Part shown: in pieces, positions 25,540-40,016 of the stretch
How the letters are laid out: each line of letters starts with the position of its first letter
Numbering within the stretch: the stretch's first letter is position 1
Source: Dolomedes plantarius
Lineage: Eukaryota > Arthropoda > Arachnida > Araneae > Dolomedidae
Assembly: GCA_907164885.2 (NCBI GenBank)
Contig: OU015499.1
Location: 158,104,828 to 158,168,827, forward strand
Direction: 5' to 3'
DNA length: 64,000 nucleotides
Made by a program: the position numbers and the translations under genes
Notes under the pieces: generated by a model
The model's input: the letters and a program-made list of their open reading frames with translations, nothing else
The model's database searches: none
What the model was told of the DNA's origin: nothing

Positions 25540-26809
25540 CACGGCTGAAGTAATTTTGCCTGAATAAAAGATACTGATCTGCAAAAATATGTCACGGAAA
25601 AAATAGACAGACTGTAACCGCTTTAAGTTCATTTTATTTTAAGCAGCGAATTTTTTTATTACGATTATTTATGACTGTCTCTAAGAAAAAGTGATCGAAC
25701 TCTCGTTTTCATTTGCAGCGAGCGAAAAAAAAATTTTTTTTGAAAGTGAACTGCGTTAGAGTATTCTCAAAACATTTACATTTCATTTCATTTTTCCGGT
25801 GACGCTGATTCTTTATTCAGTCATGCATATTTTTCCATGCTTCATAACAGACGATCTTCGCATTGTCTGCAGTCTGCATGGTGTAATAGAGTTCCACCAC
25901 CCCCTACAACCTGTCAGTGTCCCATGATTACCGGTACCACTCAGAGTGAGAGCAGACGATCCCAGGTCCTGTCGAAATATATTACAAGACTCAGTAAAGA
26001 GTCCATTACTTGATAGACAAGACTTGGTGTAATTTATAAATTTTAAAAATTTTTCAACAGCCGAGGTCAAAATTAAAATAATATATTCAGTTTATAAAAA
26101 TTTTAGACGCTGTCTAATATAAAAGGATACAAAAGTATAACTAGTTGCTCCATGCATTAAATATTACTTTATCTGCACATTAGAAAAACCCTTCGAATAA
26201 AATAATAACTAAATTAATTTAAAATAATGAAAAGAGAGGCAAAAGCGAAAATTAATACAGTCTCGATATCAAGCGATGAAATATTTATTTATATATAATA
26301 ATTCATATTTACTTCCTCATTTACAGAACACAGTAGATGTAGAAAAAACAGTTAAATCTTCAAAATTATAATATTAGGCAAAAAAAATCAGAAGTATTGC
26401 GTAAGTGATATTTCATGACACCCTTTCTTGCAGTATAAACAGGTATAATGACAGTGCATTTTACTTCAATCACTTTGGTGGGTCAAGTATCCCTCAGAGA
26501 TCGTAGGTGATGACTGATGTATTGATATATTTAAAAATTAAATAATTTCATAACACACTAAAATATTCCAAAACATATTTATGCGCGATATCTCGTCTAA
26601 ATTAAATACCATCAAAACTCAGCTTTAATTTTATTTTTATCACATATGGTGGGACAAAAATATTTCTTTGAGCCAAACTCTCCCGTTTCATACGGTTGCG
26701 CACAATTGATTGCCTTCCTAAATAGGTAGGGTGATGCATATTTCATCTGTTCTAAAGCCTATTCCTCATACACTGCAGATGGAAGGGTTTTTCATTTTAA
26801 ATTACCCTT
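25540..26809. other. Flank 3' of the unit A zinc-finger gene
   Basis: Matches unit B 45470-47350 from TCTCTAAGAAAA onward (25675, 45479), except that B carries an extra ~780 bp at 45733-46510. AT-rich, with no gene recognised. A small GC-rich patch at 25850-25960 is conserved in both. Confidence 0.55.
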
Positions 26810-28971
26810 TCTGAAAATCTTTTCTCACACATAGTGCAATCGAAAGGTTTCTCTTCTGTAAGGGTACGGCAATGCTTTTTTAAAGCACACTGCAAGGAAC
26901 ATCTCTCTCGCACAGAGGAAGGAAGATTTCTCTGTGTAGGTACAAACGTTTATTTTAATCATAGAGTTCAGAAAGCCTTTTCTCACATATCGTCCGGACC
27001 AAAAGACTTTCTTCATGAATAAGGACATGAGAATTCCCCTGCAATGAAAATCTTTTGTCACATACAGCACATGCGAAAGGTTTCTTTCACGTGTGGGTGC
27101 GGAGATGACTTTTTAAACTACTCTGCACAGAAAATGTGTCCCGACATACAGTGCATGCGAAAGGTTTCTCTCCAGTGTGGATGCGGAGATGTCTTTTCAA
27201 ACTACTCTGTACAGAAAATGTTTTCTCATATAAAGTACAGACAAGAGGTTTCTCTCCAGTGTGGATGCAGCGATGTGCTGTTAAATGACTCTGCTGAGAA
27301 AACCTTTTCTCACATACAATGCATGCGAAAGGTTTCTATCCGATGTGAATGCAGAGATGTGCTATTAAATTACTCTGCCGAGAAAATCTTTTGTCACATA
27401 CAGTACAGGCGAAAGGTTTCTCTCCCGTGTGGATGCGAAGATGTGTTTTTAAATTACTGTGATCAGAAAATGCTTTCCCACATACAGTGCAGGCGAAAGG
27501 TTTTTCTCCCGTGTGTATGCGTTTATGCGTTTTTAAATTATTCTGATCAGAAAATGTTTTCCCACATGCAGTGCATGCGAATGGTTCCTCTCCTGTATGG
27601 GTCCTAAGATGTGCTGTTAAATGACTCTGCTGAGAAAATCTTTTCTCACATACAGTGCATGCGAAAGGTTTCTCTCCCGTGTGGATGCGGAGATGTCTTT
27701 TTAAATCACCCGTTCGAGAAAATCTTATCGCACATACAGTGCATGCGAAAGGTTTGTCTCCAGTGTGGATGCGGAGATGTCTTTTTAAACTACTCTGTAC
27801 AGAAAATGCTTTCTTACAGGCTTTGGAGGCGAAACGTTTCTCTTCTATGTGAGTGCGGAGATGTGTTTTTAATATACTCTGTACAGAAAATCTTTTTTCA
27901 CATACAGTGCATGGGAACGGTTTCTCTCCCGTGTGGTTGCTGAGATGTGATTTTAATTGATCCTGTCGAGAAAATCTTACCGCACATACAGTGCATGCGA
28001 AAGGTTTCTCTCCCGAGTGGATGCGGAGATGTCTTTTTAAATTACTCTGTAAAGAAAATACTTTCTCACATACAGTGCATGCGAAAGGTTTCTCTCCCGT
28101 GTGGATGCGGAGATGTCTTTTTAATTCACCCATTCCAGAAAACCTTATCGCACATACAGTGCATGCGAAAGGTTTGTCTCCAGTGTGGATGCGGAGATGT
28201 CGTTTTAAGCTACTCTGCACAGAAAATGCTTTCTTACAGGCTTTGGAGGCGACACGTTTCTCTTCTATGTGAGTGCGGAGATGTGTTTTTAATATACTCT
28301 GTACAGAAAATCTTTTCTCACATACAGTGCATGCGAAAGGTTTCTCTCCAGTGAGGTTGCTGAGATGTGATTTTAATTGATCCTGTCGAGAAAATCTTAC
28401 TGCACATACAGTGCATGCGAAAGGTTTCTCTCCCGTGTGGATGCGGAGATGTCTTTTTAAATTACTCTGAGAAGAAAATACTTTCTCACAGGCTCTGCAA
28501 CCGAAATAGTTTTCTCCTGAGTGGGTGCGGAGATGTATTTTTAAATCACGCTGTGAAGAACACCTTTTATCACAAACAGGGCAGGTGAAAAGTTTGTCTC
28601 CTCTGTTGATGCAAATATGTGCTGTTAAATAACTCTGTTCAGAAAATCTTTTCTCGCATACCTTGCAAGCGAAAAGTTTCTCTCCTTGTTCTGTTTGGGT
28701 ACAACAACGATGATTATGAATAATGGGGTATGAATGATGCATATTTGAGGCGGCCAACTGTGAAAATGTTCTATCACATAAATTACATTTTAAGATTTCT
28801 TCGGTGCGAAGGGGGAATCTGTTCACTGGAATTTTTTACGTATAGACTAATTCTACACGTTTCACACGGATTGCATTCATTTTCGGCTTGAGCAGGGTTC
28901 TACTCGCTGGAATGGTATTCATTGGAAAGTCTAATTATGCTGGAAATACACGAAATTTGGTCTTCTGGCAT
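26810..28971 (-). pseudogene. C2H2 zinc-finger gene, degraded copy (unit A)
   Basis: The paralogue of 47658-48776. The ATG at 28971 (MPEDQIS) is conserved, but a CAG-to-TAG change stops it about 24 codons in, and an extra G near 28813 shifts the frame before the fingers. The long open piece 28826-27336 (496 codons, opening on GTG) has about 16 TGEKPFAC-linked fingers. Several have lost zinc ligands: FASKAC replaces FACxxC in two fingers, and the last His is replaced in HLSNL and HICIN. A TAG for GAG in a linker ends it at 27336. About four further fingers follow to 26810, including a TGA shared with the unit B gene. If made, it would be a DNA-binding nuclear protein, but the N-terminal lesions argue for a pseudogene. 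Confidence 0.85.
27651..28490 (-). repeat. Tandem 2 x 420 bp (five-finger) internal duplication
   Basis: 27651-28070 and 28071-28490 align at a constant offset of exactly 420 bp (5 x 84). Both copies carry the same unusual fingers, including the Cys-to-Ser FASKAC/VASKAC finger followed by HIEEKR linkers. The unit B gene lacks this duplication. Confidence 0.9.
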
Positions 28972-29760
28972 GCCGACGTTCCTTCAAACGATGATTAGAA
29001 AAGTAACTGCCATCAATAAGTTGACTTCCTGAATTTTTGAACACCTCAAACGTTTCAGTCTCCCTCCTAACAATATGTACGGAGAACCTGAAAAGAGAGG
29101 AGAAAGGAATTTGAATGGGATATATTAACACTGTAAAACCATGCTTTTTTCTTATTTTTCATGTGAAATGAATAGCAATTTATAAATGTTTGTGCTAGCA
29201 AATGAGATAGATATAAACTATGATGTTATAAATTACGTTCTGGATTAAATAAACTGCTGAGGATATTAAATTTATTGTAATTAAGGCACGAGGTTCCTTA
29301 GCAATTCTTATTGTTTGTCCTGGTAGATCATAAGGACCCTCAAGGATTTGGTATGTTTCGGTTTGTAGGGATCTCCACAATAGGAATATCGACCCGATCA
29401 AAAACTCATAAGCAATATTAATATTTTCCCTTTTATATTCATTTTAGTTAACCGTAATTAAAAATAATTTCATCATAAACTATTTAGTTTAATGCTCCAA
29501 GAAATTCCATGAACATCTGATGAAAAATTTTAAATTTTCATATTTAGAAAAACTAATTGAGAGCTGCTTAAACAAGTTTTACCCTAGTTACCTCTCACGC
29601 CATTTATATTTGTAAATTTTCTCCTGGTTGTAAAAAAAATATGCTAAATGTGGGATGTGACTTCAGACTAAACCAGTCACATACTGATTCGATAAAGCTC
29701 AGTAATTTAGTAAATAAATAGAATTTCCCAGTCTTAAAAGAAAAAGAAAAATTACTTACA
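28972..29760. other. 5' flank of the unit A zinc-finger gene and A/B junction
   Basis: 28972-29440 matches 48777-49285. A likely acceptor (TTTCAG) precedes a leader exon at about 29090 on the minus strand, as in unit B. Unit B homology to unit A starts near 29541. No other gene is seen. Confidence 0.5.
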
Positions 29761-29768
29761 CACACACA

Positions 29769-31790
<2,022 letters not shown>

Positions 31791-31911
31791 GTGATTACTC
31801 ATATATGCATATTTTTGGCAACAGATATTCCTGCTAAGTTGAATGCTAGGTTTTGGCAACAGTAGTTATCAGTTGGAAATAAACATGCTTGTAAAATGCA
31901 TATTCATCAAT

Positions 31912-32970
31912 TATAACAACAAAGATTTGTGTGTTGCCTTTGATGGCACATAGCAAAAGCGAGGCTATCTATCTCATAATGGTGTTGTAACAGCAACGAG
32001 TGTTGATACAGAAAAAGTGATAGATGTAGCAATCATGTCTAAATTTTGTATTTGCCCCCCAAAAAATCAATCAATTCACTTAGATGCATGCATCACCAAG
32101 TACAGTCGAACAAGTGGTGTCAAAGAAATTTTCAACAGATCACAAACATTGTATACTGCTTGATATGTCAAATATCTTGGGATTTGAAAGCTTTTAAAAC
32201 TGTAGTGTGATGTAAAATTTATGGTAACAGAGATATTGAAAAATTAGAGTGCATTGGGCACATACAAGAGAGAATGGGAAGTCGGTTAACAGAACTACAG
32301 AAATAGTATTCAGGTAAAAGACTTAGTGATGGAAAGTCATTAGGGGGTAAAAACAGGCTAACTGACAATATTATTATGAAGATACAAGCATTTTATGACT
32401 TAGCTATTAGAAGAAATGTTGGATCCCTTCAAAAAAATGCAGCAAGCTGTTTGGGCTGAATGTTTTCATTTGATGTCGAGCAAATGAAAATCCAAATCAT
32501 GGACTCTGTCCAGTTGGATCTGAAAGCTGGTGTCAGTTTCATCTAGCCCAAGCAAAAGGCGAAACGTATGAGCATACCAAGCATATGCAAATTCCTCTTC
32601 CAATAATAGAACTCATCAAGCCTATATTTAGAGACTTGTCAAATCCTGAGCTGCTAAAAAAAATGCCCGCATGGCAAAACTCACAATCCCAATGAATTCA
32701 TAAATAGTGTTAACTGGACTCGTGTGCCAAAACTTGCATTTGTGAACATTGAAACTTTAAAATGTGATGTTTTACATGCGGTTTCTTGCTTTAATGTGGG
32801 AAATATAACAAAGTGCTATACTTTATCCAAGATTGGAATTCGGCCTGGTATTTACTGTGTGAAAAATATGGAGGATTTAGATAAAGAACGTATTATCGAC
32901 AAAGAGCGGAAACTATCTGAATATCAAAAAATGCCAGAAAAAGAAATAAATCTGCAAAAATAAAACTTCA
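31912..32970 (+). pseudogene. Mutator-like transposase pseudogene
   Basis: Plus-strand pieces in order: LCVAFDGT, a TAG in place of Trp, QKRGYLSHNGVVTATSVDTE and VIDVAIMSKFCIC, then ACITKYSRTSG, RYVKYLGD-like sequence, HIQERMGSRLTELQK, RLSDGKSLGGKNRLTDN, IQAFYDLAIRRN, FHLMSS, LIKPIFRDLSNPELLKK, CPHGKTHNPNEFINSVNWTR and VPKLAFVNIETLKCDVLHAV (open frame 32724-32963). This order matches the arthropod Mutator-like (MULE-type) transposase-domain proteins I know, including the DGTW-RG start and the HGKTQNPNE signature. Many frameshifts and stops are present. It occupies a position unit A fills with other sequence. Confidence 0.75.
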
Positions 32971-33009
32971 AGAGACTTATGAAATAGAAGAAGGTGATAC
33001 TCCTTCATA

Positions 33010-36000
33010 CAAAGCAGGATTTTATTAAATTTAGCTTTTCAATCACCATTAAAAGTATCAATGAAATTTTTAAATGTGTTTTTCTCAAAACATGGATTTT
33101 TCAGGTTCGTGTTCCTTTTTCTGAACATCTATGAAACTTAAGAACTCAGTTTTTTAATGAAACATATTCTTATATTACATACTTTAACACAGGGGGTTTG
33201 TTTATTTGTTGAGAATTATTTATTTTAGGCAGCAAAGTTTTAAGAAAAATGCCAACATAAAAGTGATTTTCAATAAATAATTAATAATAATTTTTCATTT
33301 TTACTTAGAAAGAAAACAACCTGTTAAAGTATGTAAAACATGCTATTCTAACTGCCATAAAAATTTCATAATCCTATCCTTTACCATATCTGAGAAAAAG
33401 GTACATAAAGTTCGTGAATTTAACATTGTGGAGATAGGGCTTCCCCGTCCCCTCGAGTATTTGAAACCAGAAGATGAAAATAGAATAACTACTATAGAGA
33501 TTCTCTTGTGAAAAGAGGTCCGCAAATTTTGAAAGTTTCTGAAAAACTCATTTAAATAATTGATGGATTTCATAGAGCTAAATAGCTACAGAGACTTGAC
33601 TTACCAAATGATGATTCAATGAGATAGTATGCAATGAGAAAGATACAAAATACCCACAATTTTTCTGCCCTGGGTAGATTTACCTGTCTATATCAAAGCA
33701 ACAAATTTTGGCTACTGGTCAGGGTTCTCTTCATAAAATTTTAAAAAGTCTGTGAAACCAAACTCACAAAATGAACACCAGGAACATGCATCGATACTAG
33801 AAATTGTCTTGACAGATGTAAAAATGATTCAGAATAATGACCAGATGAAGTCTATAAAAGATGTAGACTGCATCTGGTCATTATTCTGAATCATTTTTAA
33901 CAATTCATGTAATGGTACCATTGGGAAAAAGAAGCTTTTCGAGATAAAAATTAATTAAAACATTCCTGAGGTCAACAATATCGCTGAAGAGACTCAACTG
34001 TCTTACAATAGTGTTTACAGAGAATGTAGTAAATAAGAAATCAAAATTTCATCAATTTATAAATGATCTTACTGATAAAAAAAATCTAGCAAAATTTGAT
34101 TGTAGATAATTTTGTTCTGTAAATAAAATATATGTAGTCTAGCTACTTTTTAATTTTTCTTTTCTTATAAATGTAAATAAAAAAGGAAATATGACCACCT
34201 TCCTAATTTTTGACTTTTATGCTTCATATTAAATGTTTATCATTTAATGTATAGCAGAATTTTTGAAGGACCCCACTGAAATTTCTGCAATTTAGCCCAA
34301 TACACACTGATGCTAGCCCTGATCAATGGCCCAAATGAAAAGGACTCAGTTGACAAATTTTCGAGCACAAATTAACTGTTATACTCTGTTACTTTAATAT
34401 ATTAAGTTAATGTAGAAATTTCCAAATTTTCAAATATTAAAATATAGAATTCACATAAAATCATCAAATTATTTATTTATCAGATTTCTATAAATTATGT
34501 TTAAAACAAAGTTATATGTAAAGTCAAGAAAACAGATAGTGAGTAATTCAGTTCAACATGAAATGCAAAGCTATGTATATGACTGCAAAGGAAAGAAAAA
34601 ACTAGCAAATGAATGGCTTCTATTCAGAATTTTTTTTCAAACAGTTTTCATAAAAGAACTTGTACAAAATGTTCATGCATATTTGCCAGATGCAAAATGA
34701 AATCTTACCGCCTAAAATTTTCATGTTTGGGGCACAGTTATTTATTACATAAATGGTGTAATATAATCCTCAAATGCATGTTTTAACTTCTTCCATCAAG
34801 AAATATAATTCATTTCATGGATATTCTGTCACAGCATAAGTATACAAAATATTTCCAGAGAATGAAATGTGGTTTTAAATATCAAGTTATAGAAGACATA
34901 CTGAGGAAAATAGAGCACCAGAATTTTCAAATTGTGATTTTGACACTTTAACAGCAGTTACTTTCTATTCAATGAATATTTTTTACCCCTAGCAGAGGAG
35001 GATATGAAATATATACTAACACAACAAACATGAATTTGACTAACACTGATCTTAAGAACTGAATATATTAAAAAATTATTCCAGACATGAACAGCAAGAA
35101 TTTATTTATAATTTTTGCCAATATAAAATATCTATTCAGAAAAAAACAATATGCAGGTAAGAGAGGAGATAATATAATTCTAGTTCTAAACTGACCCAAA
35201 TACAATTTTTACACTAAAAAATTTTTAAAATATCATATCAAGGCAGTCAGAAATATCAGTGATTACAGATTTTTCAAAATCTTGAAATGTTTCTAACAAA
35301 GAAATCTTTAGAATACATGATACAGAGAAAATTAAACATTTTAAAATATAATAAACTAATAATGGTGTAGAGTTTTGATGTTTGAAATAATATAATATTT
35401 CTTTAAAAAGAATTTAAATTTTAAATACGAACTTATACTTTTAAATATTCTCTTTGGAATACATTCATTTTAAACTTTAAACAAGCATATTATAATCAAT
35501 GATATACCTAAAATGATGAATATTTAGGAGTAGTGCATTTAATGCTATTGCCATTATCTTTGTTGTAATGAAAGATGAGAAAGAAAGTTATGTACTAAAT
35601 CTGGCCATGAAAAATTTTAACACTGAATCAATACCATAACAAATAACTTTAAAAAACTTATTTCAAATGTAATTATAAACAAAAAGTTCTGTGATAGAAG
35701 AATGATATGAGAAAGCAATGCCTAAACTGCAGATTGCTGCTCATGGTACTAAGCTGTAAAAACTTACCAAGTTTAGAGCCAGTTCATCATTTACAAAGAA
35801 AATTTAATTATTTAACCAGTTGTATCTGTAAGTTTCACATGAAATTAACAGTGCATATGGATTTTATTCTAATTTTAAAAAAAATAATGTACATAAATGA
35901 TAGGTTCTTAAATTTGATAAGCTTGAGATGTTTTGACAATTTTACAATATTGTAAGTGTGAAATTAAATTTAAAAACACCAAACACATGAGTGTTTCTAA

Positions 36001-37366
36001 AACTGCTGGTTTTTTATGGCCTCTAATTTGGTGATAATATAAGTGTATACTTTTTTTATGTTCTGTTGCTCTTGGGTTGTAATCTTTATAATAAATACTT
36101 TTATTATTTAGTTTTATGGTTTAATAGGCTGCAAACCTGATGCAGCTAAGTTCTGCTGTTACATCTCCAAATGTCAGAGATTATTCCATAGAAATGTCAC
36201 ATGGTTTTTCAGTTTCAACTAATTAAATTTTACTGATGATCACTTAGATGTTTTCAGCCAATGAAATTCGAGATTAGCTTGAGATAATGAATTATACATT
36301 CAGTCAATGAAAAAATTTTGAATTCCTTTTACAACTTTTTTATTTTCTGCTTTTTCAAGGAATACAGTTTGGAAGATGAGAACTTACCCTTTGTTATTCA
36401 AATCTGGTTTATTGGTCTTAATCGAGGTGTGAGTGCATCTAGTACATCAGTTTTCCTTTGTCAATGGTTTTTAATATCAAATTTTTTAAATGAAGATTCA
36501 CAATTTATGTTTTAGCTAATTTTGTACCCTTTCTTAATCTTAATCTTTCTTTATTTCAATTCAAATCTTATTTCTTAATCTTTCTTTATTTCAATTTTGT
36601 TCTTAAATTTATAAACTGATTTTCATACTTTGTAAATACTTTCAATTTAAATTTTTGGATCTGAAAATCAGTAATAATACTATTGTCAATGTTTTTTTTC
36701 ATTCTTCTATATATGCTGAAATTATCTTCTTTCAATTTCATGTACTTCATTTATTTTTTCACTATTTTTTGTATTTTCTATCTTTTTCTCGAAGTATTTA
36801 CATATTTATTTTCTAGTTTTTAAGATATTTTGAAAATAAAATTTGAATATGCTGTTTCCCTACAATATTTTCTACAACCGATTGATACATTTGGCACTTT
36901 GCAAATATTTGGACAGTTTTAATTATTTATTCCTGATAAATGCTGTATTCAATATTTCTTTCTTCAAATATTCTACAGTTCTTAATTAGCTACTTATTGT
37001 TGAATCTTATACAAAGCGCTGATTATCAGGTTAAAAGTTTTAAAACAGTGTTAAATGGTATTTTTCTAAATTTCTCATAAGGAGAACTCCACTTGGTGGA
37101 GTTTGACACCTTTAAGCTGAACAACACAGTATATGGAACTGTTCCCCATATATTTTATCTTTTAATATGATTATTAACAGTTCAAAATAATTTCTATAAC
37201 TCATAACCAGCAAAATTGCTTAATACATTTTGTTTGACTTTTATAATATACTGATAAATTTAGGATAAAAATTGTAAATAAAATTATCAGATTGGCAACT
37301 TTTAGCAATATCTTGAAATGGTAGAATGTATATTATAATAGCCCATTAAAATCGACCAAAAAGTAT
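33010..37366. other. Unit B non-coding block, second part
   Basis: Collinear with unit A 6230-11610 minus its insertions, and with unit C from 52430. Short open frames are not conserved between units. It contains the empty sites for the A-unit SINE (34484) and TIR element (35058). A possible exon remnant lies at 36359-36426. Confidence 0.55.
33819..33899. repeat. Perfect 29 bp fold-back repeat
   Basis: 33819-33847 is the exact reverse complement of 33871-33899, with a 23 bp spacer. Unit A has only the left copy (about 7070) followed by ordinary sequence, so the right copy is new in unit B and replaces about 170 bp. Confidence 0.9.
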
Positions 37367-37368
37367 TA

Positions 37369-38707
37369 GGATGAAGTGGAAAAGGGAGAATGTAGGCTTC
37401 AAACACTAAAAAATTTAACTTTTAAAAAAAAACTTCAAGTGTACTTTGTAAGAAAATTCTTGCTCTATTGTTATGTATAGTTTTTATTTACAGAAAAAGA
37501 TTGTAAAATGGAAATTTTTTATACCTACCGTACCTTTTCATTTTAACTAATTAATCCAAGTTCAAGTACTAGCTCCTCCTCCCCCCCCCCCCAAAAAAAA
37601 ATATTATAACTAATTAACCACAACACATAGAGTTATTTTTAAAATACCCATTTATTCATTAAGAAACAAAGAATACAGATAAAATATATAAAAACCTTTA
37701 ATAAAATATATAAAAAGCTGCAATATTACTTCAGTACGGCAGTGATTATACTTGCTCCATAAAAATTTTGTGTTGGAGCAAGTGACAACTGGCCCTATAT
37801 ACTGAAAAAAAACCTACTTTTGTGTTATAACAGCCATATAAATAGTTTTTTTCTTTGCAACATATGTTTTCTAGCAGAAGAAACTTCATAGCCAACCACC
37901 TTTAGAGATGTTTCTTGCGATGTTTAATAATAATTTTTAATTCTTTAACATTCAAAAATAGTAAATTATGCAACTGAAACTTTTCTTTTTTTTTTTGTAG
38001 GTTTAAAGAAGTGAATTGCAATAAACTAACATGTTTACACTAACTGTTAGTTAATGTCAGTGGAGTGGACATTACAAACTGTGAGTGAATATATTGAATT
38101 TCTAATTCTGTTGTCACTATTTCAGAGTTGCCTTTTGTACCAGGTGATGACTTATTAGTGTTTCTGGAAGAGTCAAAAGTGAACTAATTTTGTCCCTGTC
38201 TTTTTCATCCTACAATATTCAGTAACGCCTAGGCAAAGGAAAAAAAAACTTTTTTTTAAACTTTTAACATACATTTGTTACTCCAAAACAAAAAATACAA
38301 ATATACTTACTTTGTTAATATTCGGGCGTTACTGACACTGCTAACTTGAACAACAAATATCTCCAAAACGAAAGAATGTTAAAAAAAAAAGCTAAAAACT
38401 TGTGTTCCGCATGAAATATCTAAATATCTATCCTTCCCCTACTTATTTTCTATAAGCAACTATGATTTATTGCGAACCGCGTTCTTACTTAACCGAAGTG
38501 CAGGAGCAAGTGAGAAAGCAAAACACAAAAACTTTAAATATTTACGGAAAAAAAAGTTGTGAACAGATTTTTTTAAAAATAAAACTATACATATAGAACA
38601 TAACCAAAAGTATTTTTGCAAATTTTCATACAAGAACTTGTTAAAAACTTATTTAGATTCAAAGTGGAACAACATGATTTTGCGTTCTCAGTTACCCCAT
38701 TTCAATC
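37369..38707. mobile_element. 1.34 kb TA-flanked insert, family not identified
   Basis: Interrupts the A/C sequence AGTATTAATCTAC at a duplicated TA (37367-37368, 38708-38709). The ends GGATGAAGTGG and, reversed, GATTGAAATGG are weak inverted repeats, and GAGAA follows a few bases in on both sides. A poly-C/poly-A patch lies at about 37575-37600. No coding capacity. Probably a non-autonomous DNA transposon. Confidence 0.6.
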
Positions 38708-38839
38708 TAATCTATTTATTTGCTGAAAACCACAAACTATGCCTGAACATACAGTTCTTAATTGTTTTACAGTTATAAGAATTGTATTAGAATTTAGCTT
38801 CACCCACAAAAAAATAGTGTAAAATGAAAAAATCATATA

Positions 38840-39009
38840 CAGTTGGCTCTCTGTTTAACGACTTTCAAGGGATCGTGAAAAATCGTCCTTAAAGAGAATT
38901 TGTGAAAAAATAACATTTCCCATAACGTCGGAGGGGCCGGGACTCGGAAATATCGTCTTTAAATAGGGATCGTCGTTAAATAGAGCGAAGTTAAACAGAG
39001 AGCCAACTG
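38840..39009. mobile_element. 170 bp TIR MITE
   Basis: Inverted ends CAGTTGGCTCTCTGTTTAAC and, reversed, CAGTTGGCTCTCTGTTTAAC. It is inserted at TA in the CATATATCATT site seen empty in units A and C. Tc1/mariner type by ends and target. Confidence 0.85.
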
Positions 39010-39870
39010 TGTATCATTTTCAACATCTTAACAAAACAGTTCTGCCATACAATACAGAAAATAATAACCTGAAAATTAAACTTACTTGAATAGCTGTTAA
39101 TTTTTCCTGAATCATCTGTAGTGTTATTTTAGTACCTCGTCCATCCGAAAAGCTACGAAGGTTTGTCGCTAAAGGGGCCACTTTTTACATTTACTTATTA
39201 TGATTACGGAGAGTTATATGCAATAAGCAACATTAAATACACGCTTAAGCGATAAAGTTGCCATTGAGCCAACAAATAATGATATTCAGTTACCAGTGAT
39301 TAATCACTGTTAACTGTTCCCAAGTCAAAGTCATGTGGTTGAGTGAGTATACCAGTTTTCGGTTCACGAAATTTTTCTCGTTTTTCCTTTTATCTTTTCG
39401 GGTGGTTACTTGATTAGCCCATTTTTTTCCGATTTTATGAAAATTTGTCCGCTTTCTTTGCTGCCGTAAGGTTGGAAACGAATTTGTAGTTTCCTGCTAT
39501 TACTGAGAAGTCTATCTCTCTCTCCATTGCATTGTCGCTTCCGCGCTATCCCTCCCCACACACTGCCTCTTGTTATCTGGCTCGCTCGGACGCTGATAAC
39601 ATTATGCGCTCCTGGGTGGTGGAAATTGTCAAAGTCCATCGCCTTGCGCGAATATCGAACCTTCCCCTCTGATGGAAGCTTGCCGTAGCCATCTTCCTCT
39701 TTGTCGCTGTTTTGCGGAGGAGTTAAGCTGGCGTGTCTGCTCCTGAACATGGAAAGCAGAGTGCCCATTAGAAGAAGAATCATACTTCGATCATAGCATC
39801 GTACGGTTGGAGGTAAAGCGGGGGTCTTCGATCCCCCGCTAAGCATTCTGTCAACTACACAAGTTTATTA

Positions 39871-39940
39871 TACTCGTTTATTGATACTCGTTTACTGATA
39901 CTCGTTTATTGATACTCGTTTATTATACTCGTGTAGTGAT
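39871..39940. repeat. Minisatellite, ~14 bp unit ACTCGTTTATTGAT
   Basis: About five imperfect tandem copies, where unit A has one. A TTG-repeat hairpin (TTGTTGTTAACAACAA) follows at about 39962-39986. Confidence 0.75.
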
Positions 39941-40016
39941 AAGATACATTTAATTTTATGTTGTTGTTGTTGTTAACAACAACATTTAATTTGTTCGTTT
40001 ATTTATGTTTTTTACA

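Noticed and set aside
27044..28588. Plus-strand open frames (KVSLPCGCGDVFLNYS type) opposite the zinc-finger gene
   Set aside because: Antisense shadows of the 84 bp finger repeat; the minus-strand frame explains the conservation. The same applies to 47615-48513.
26810..28700. Regularly spaced 84 bp repeats resembling an array such as CRISPR
   Set aside because: They are codon-phased C2H2 fingers with variable helix codons, in eukaryotic DNA; no cas genes or leader.
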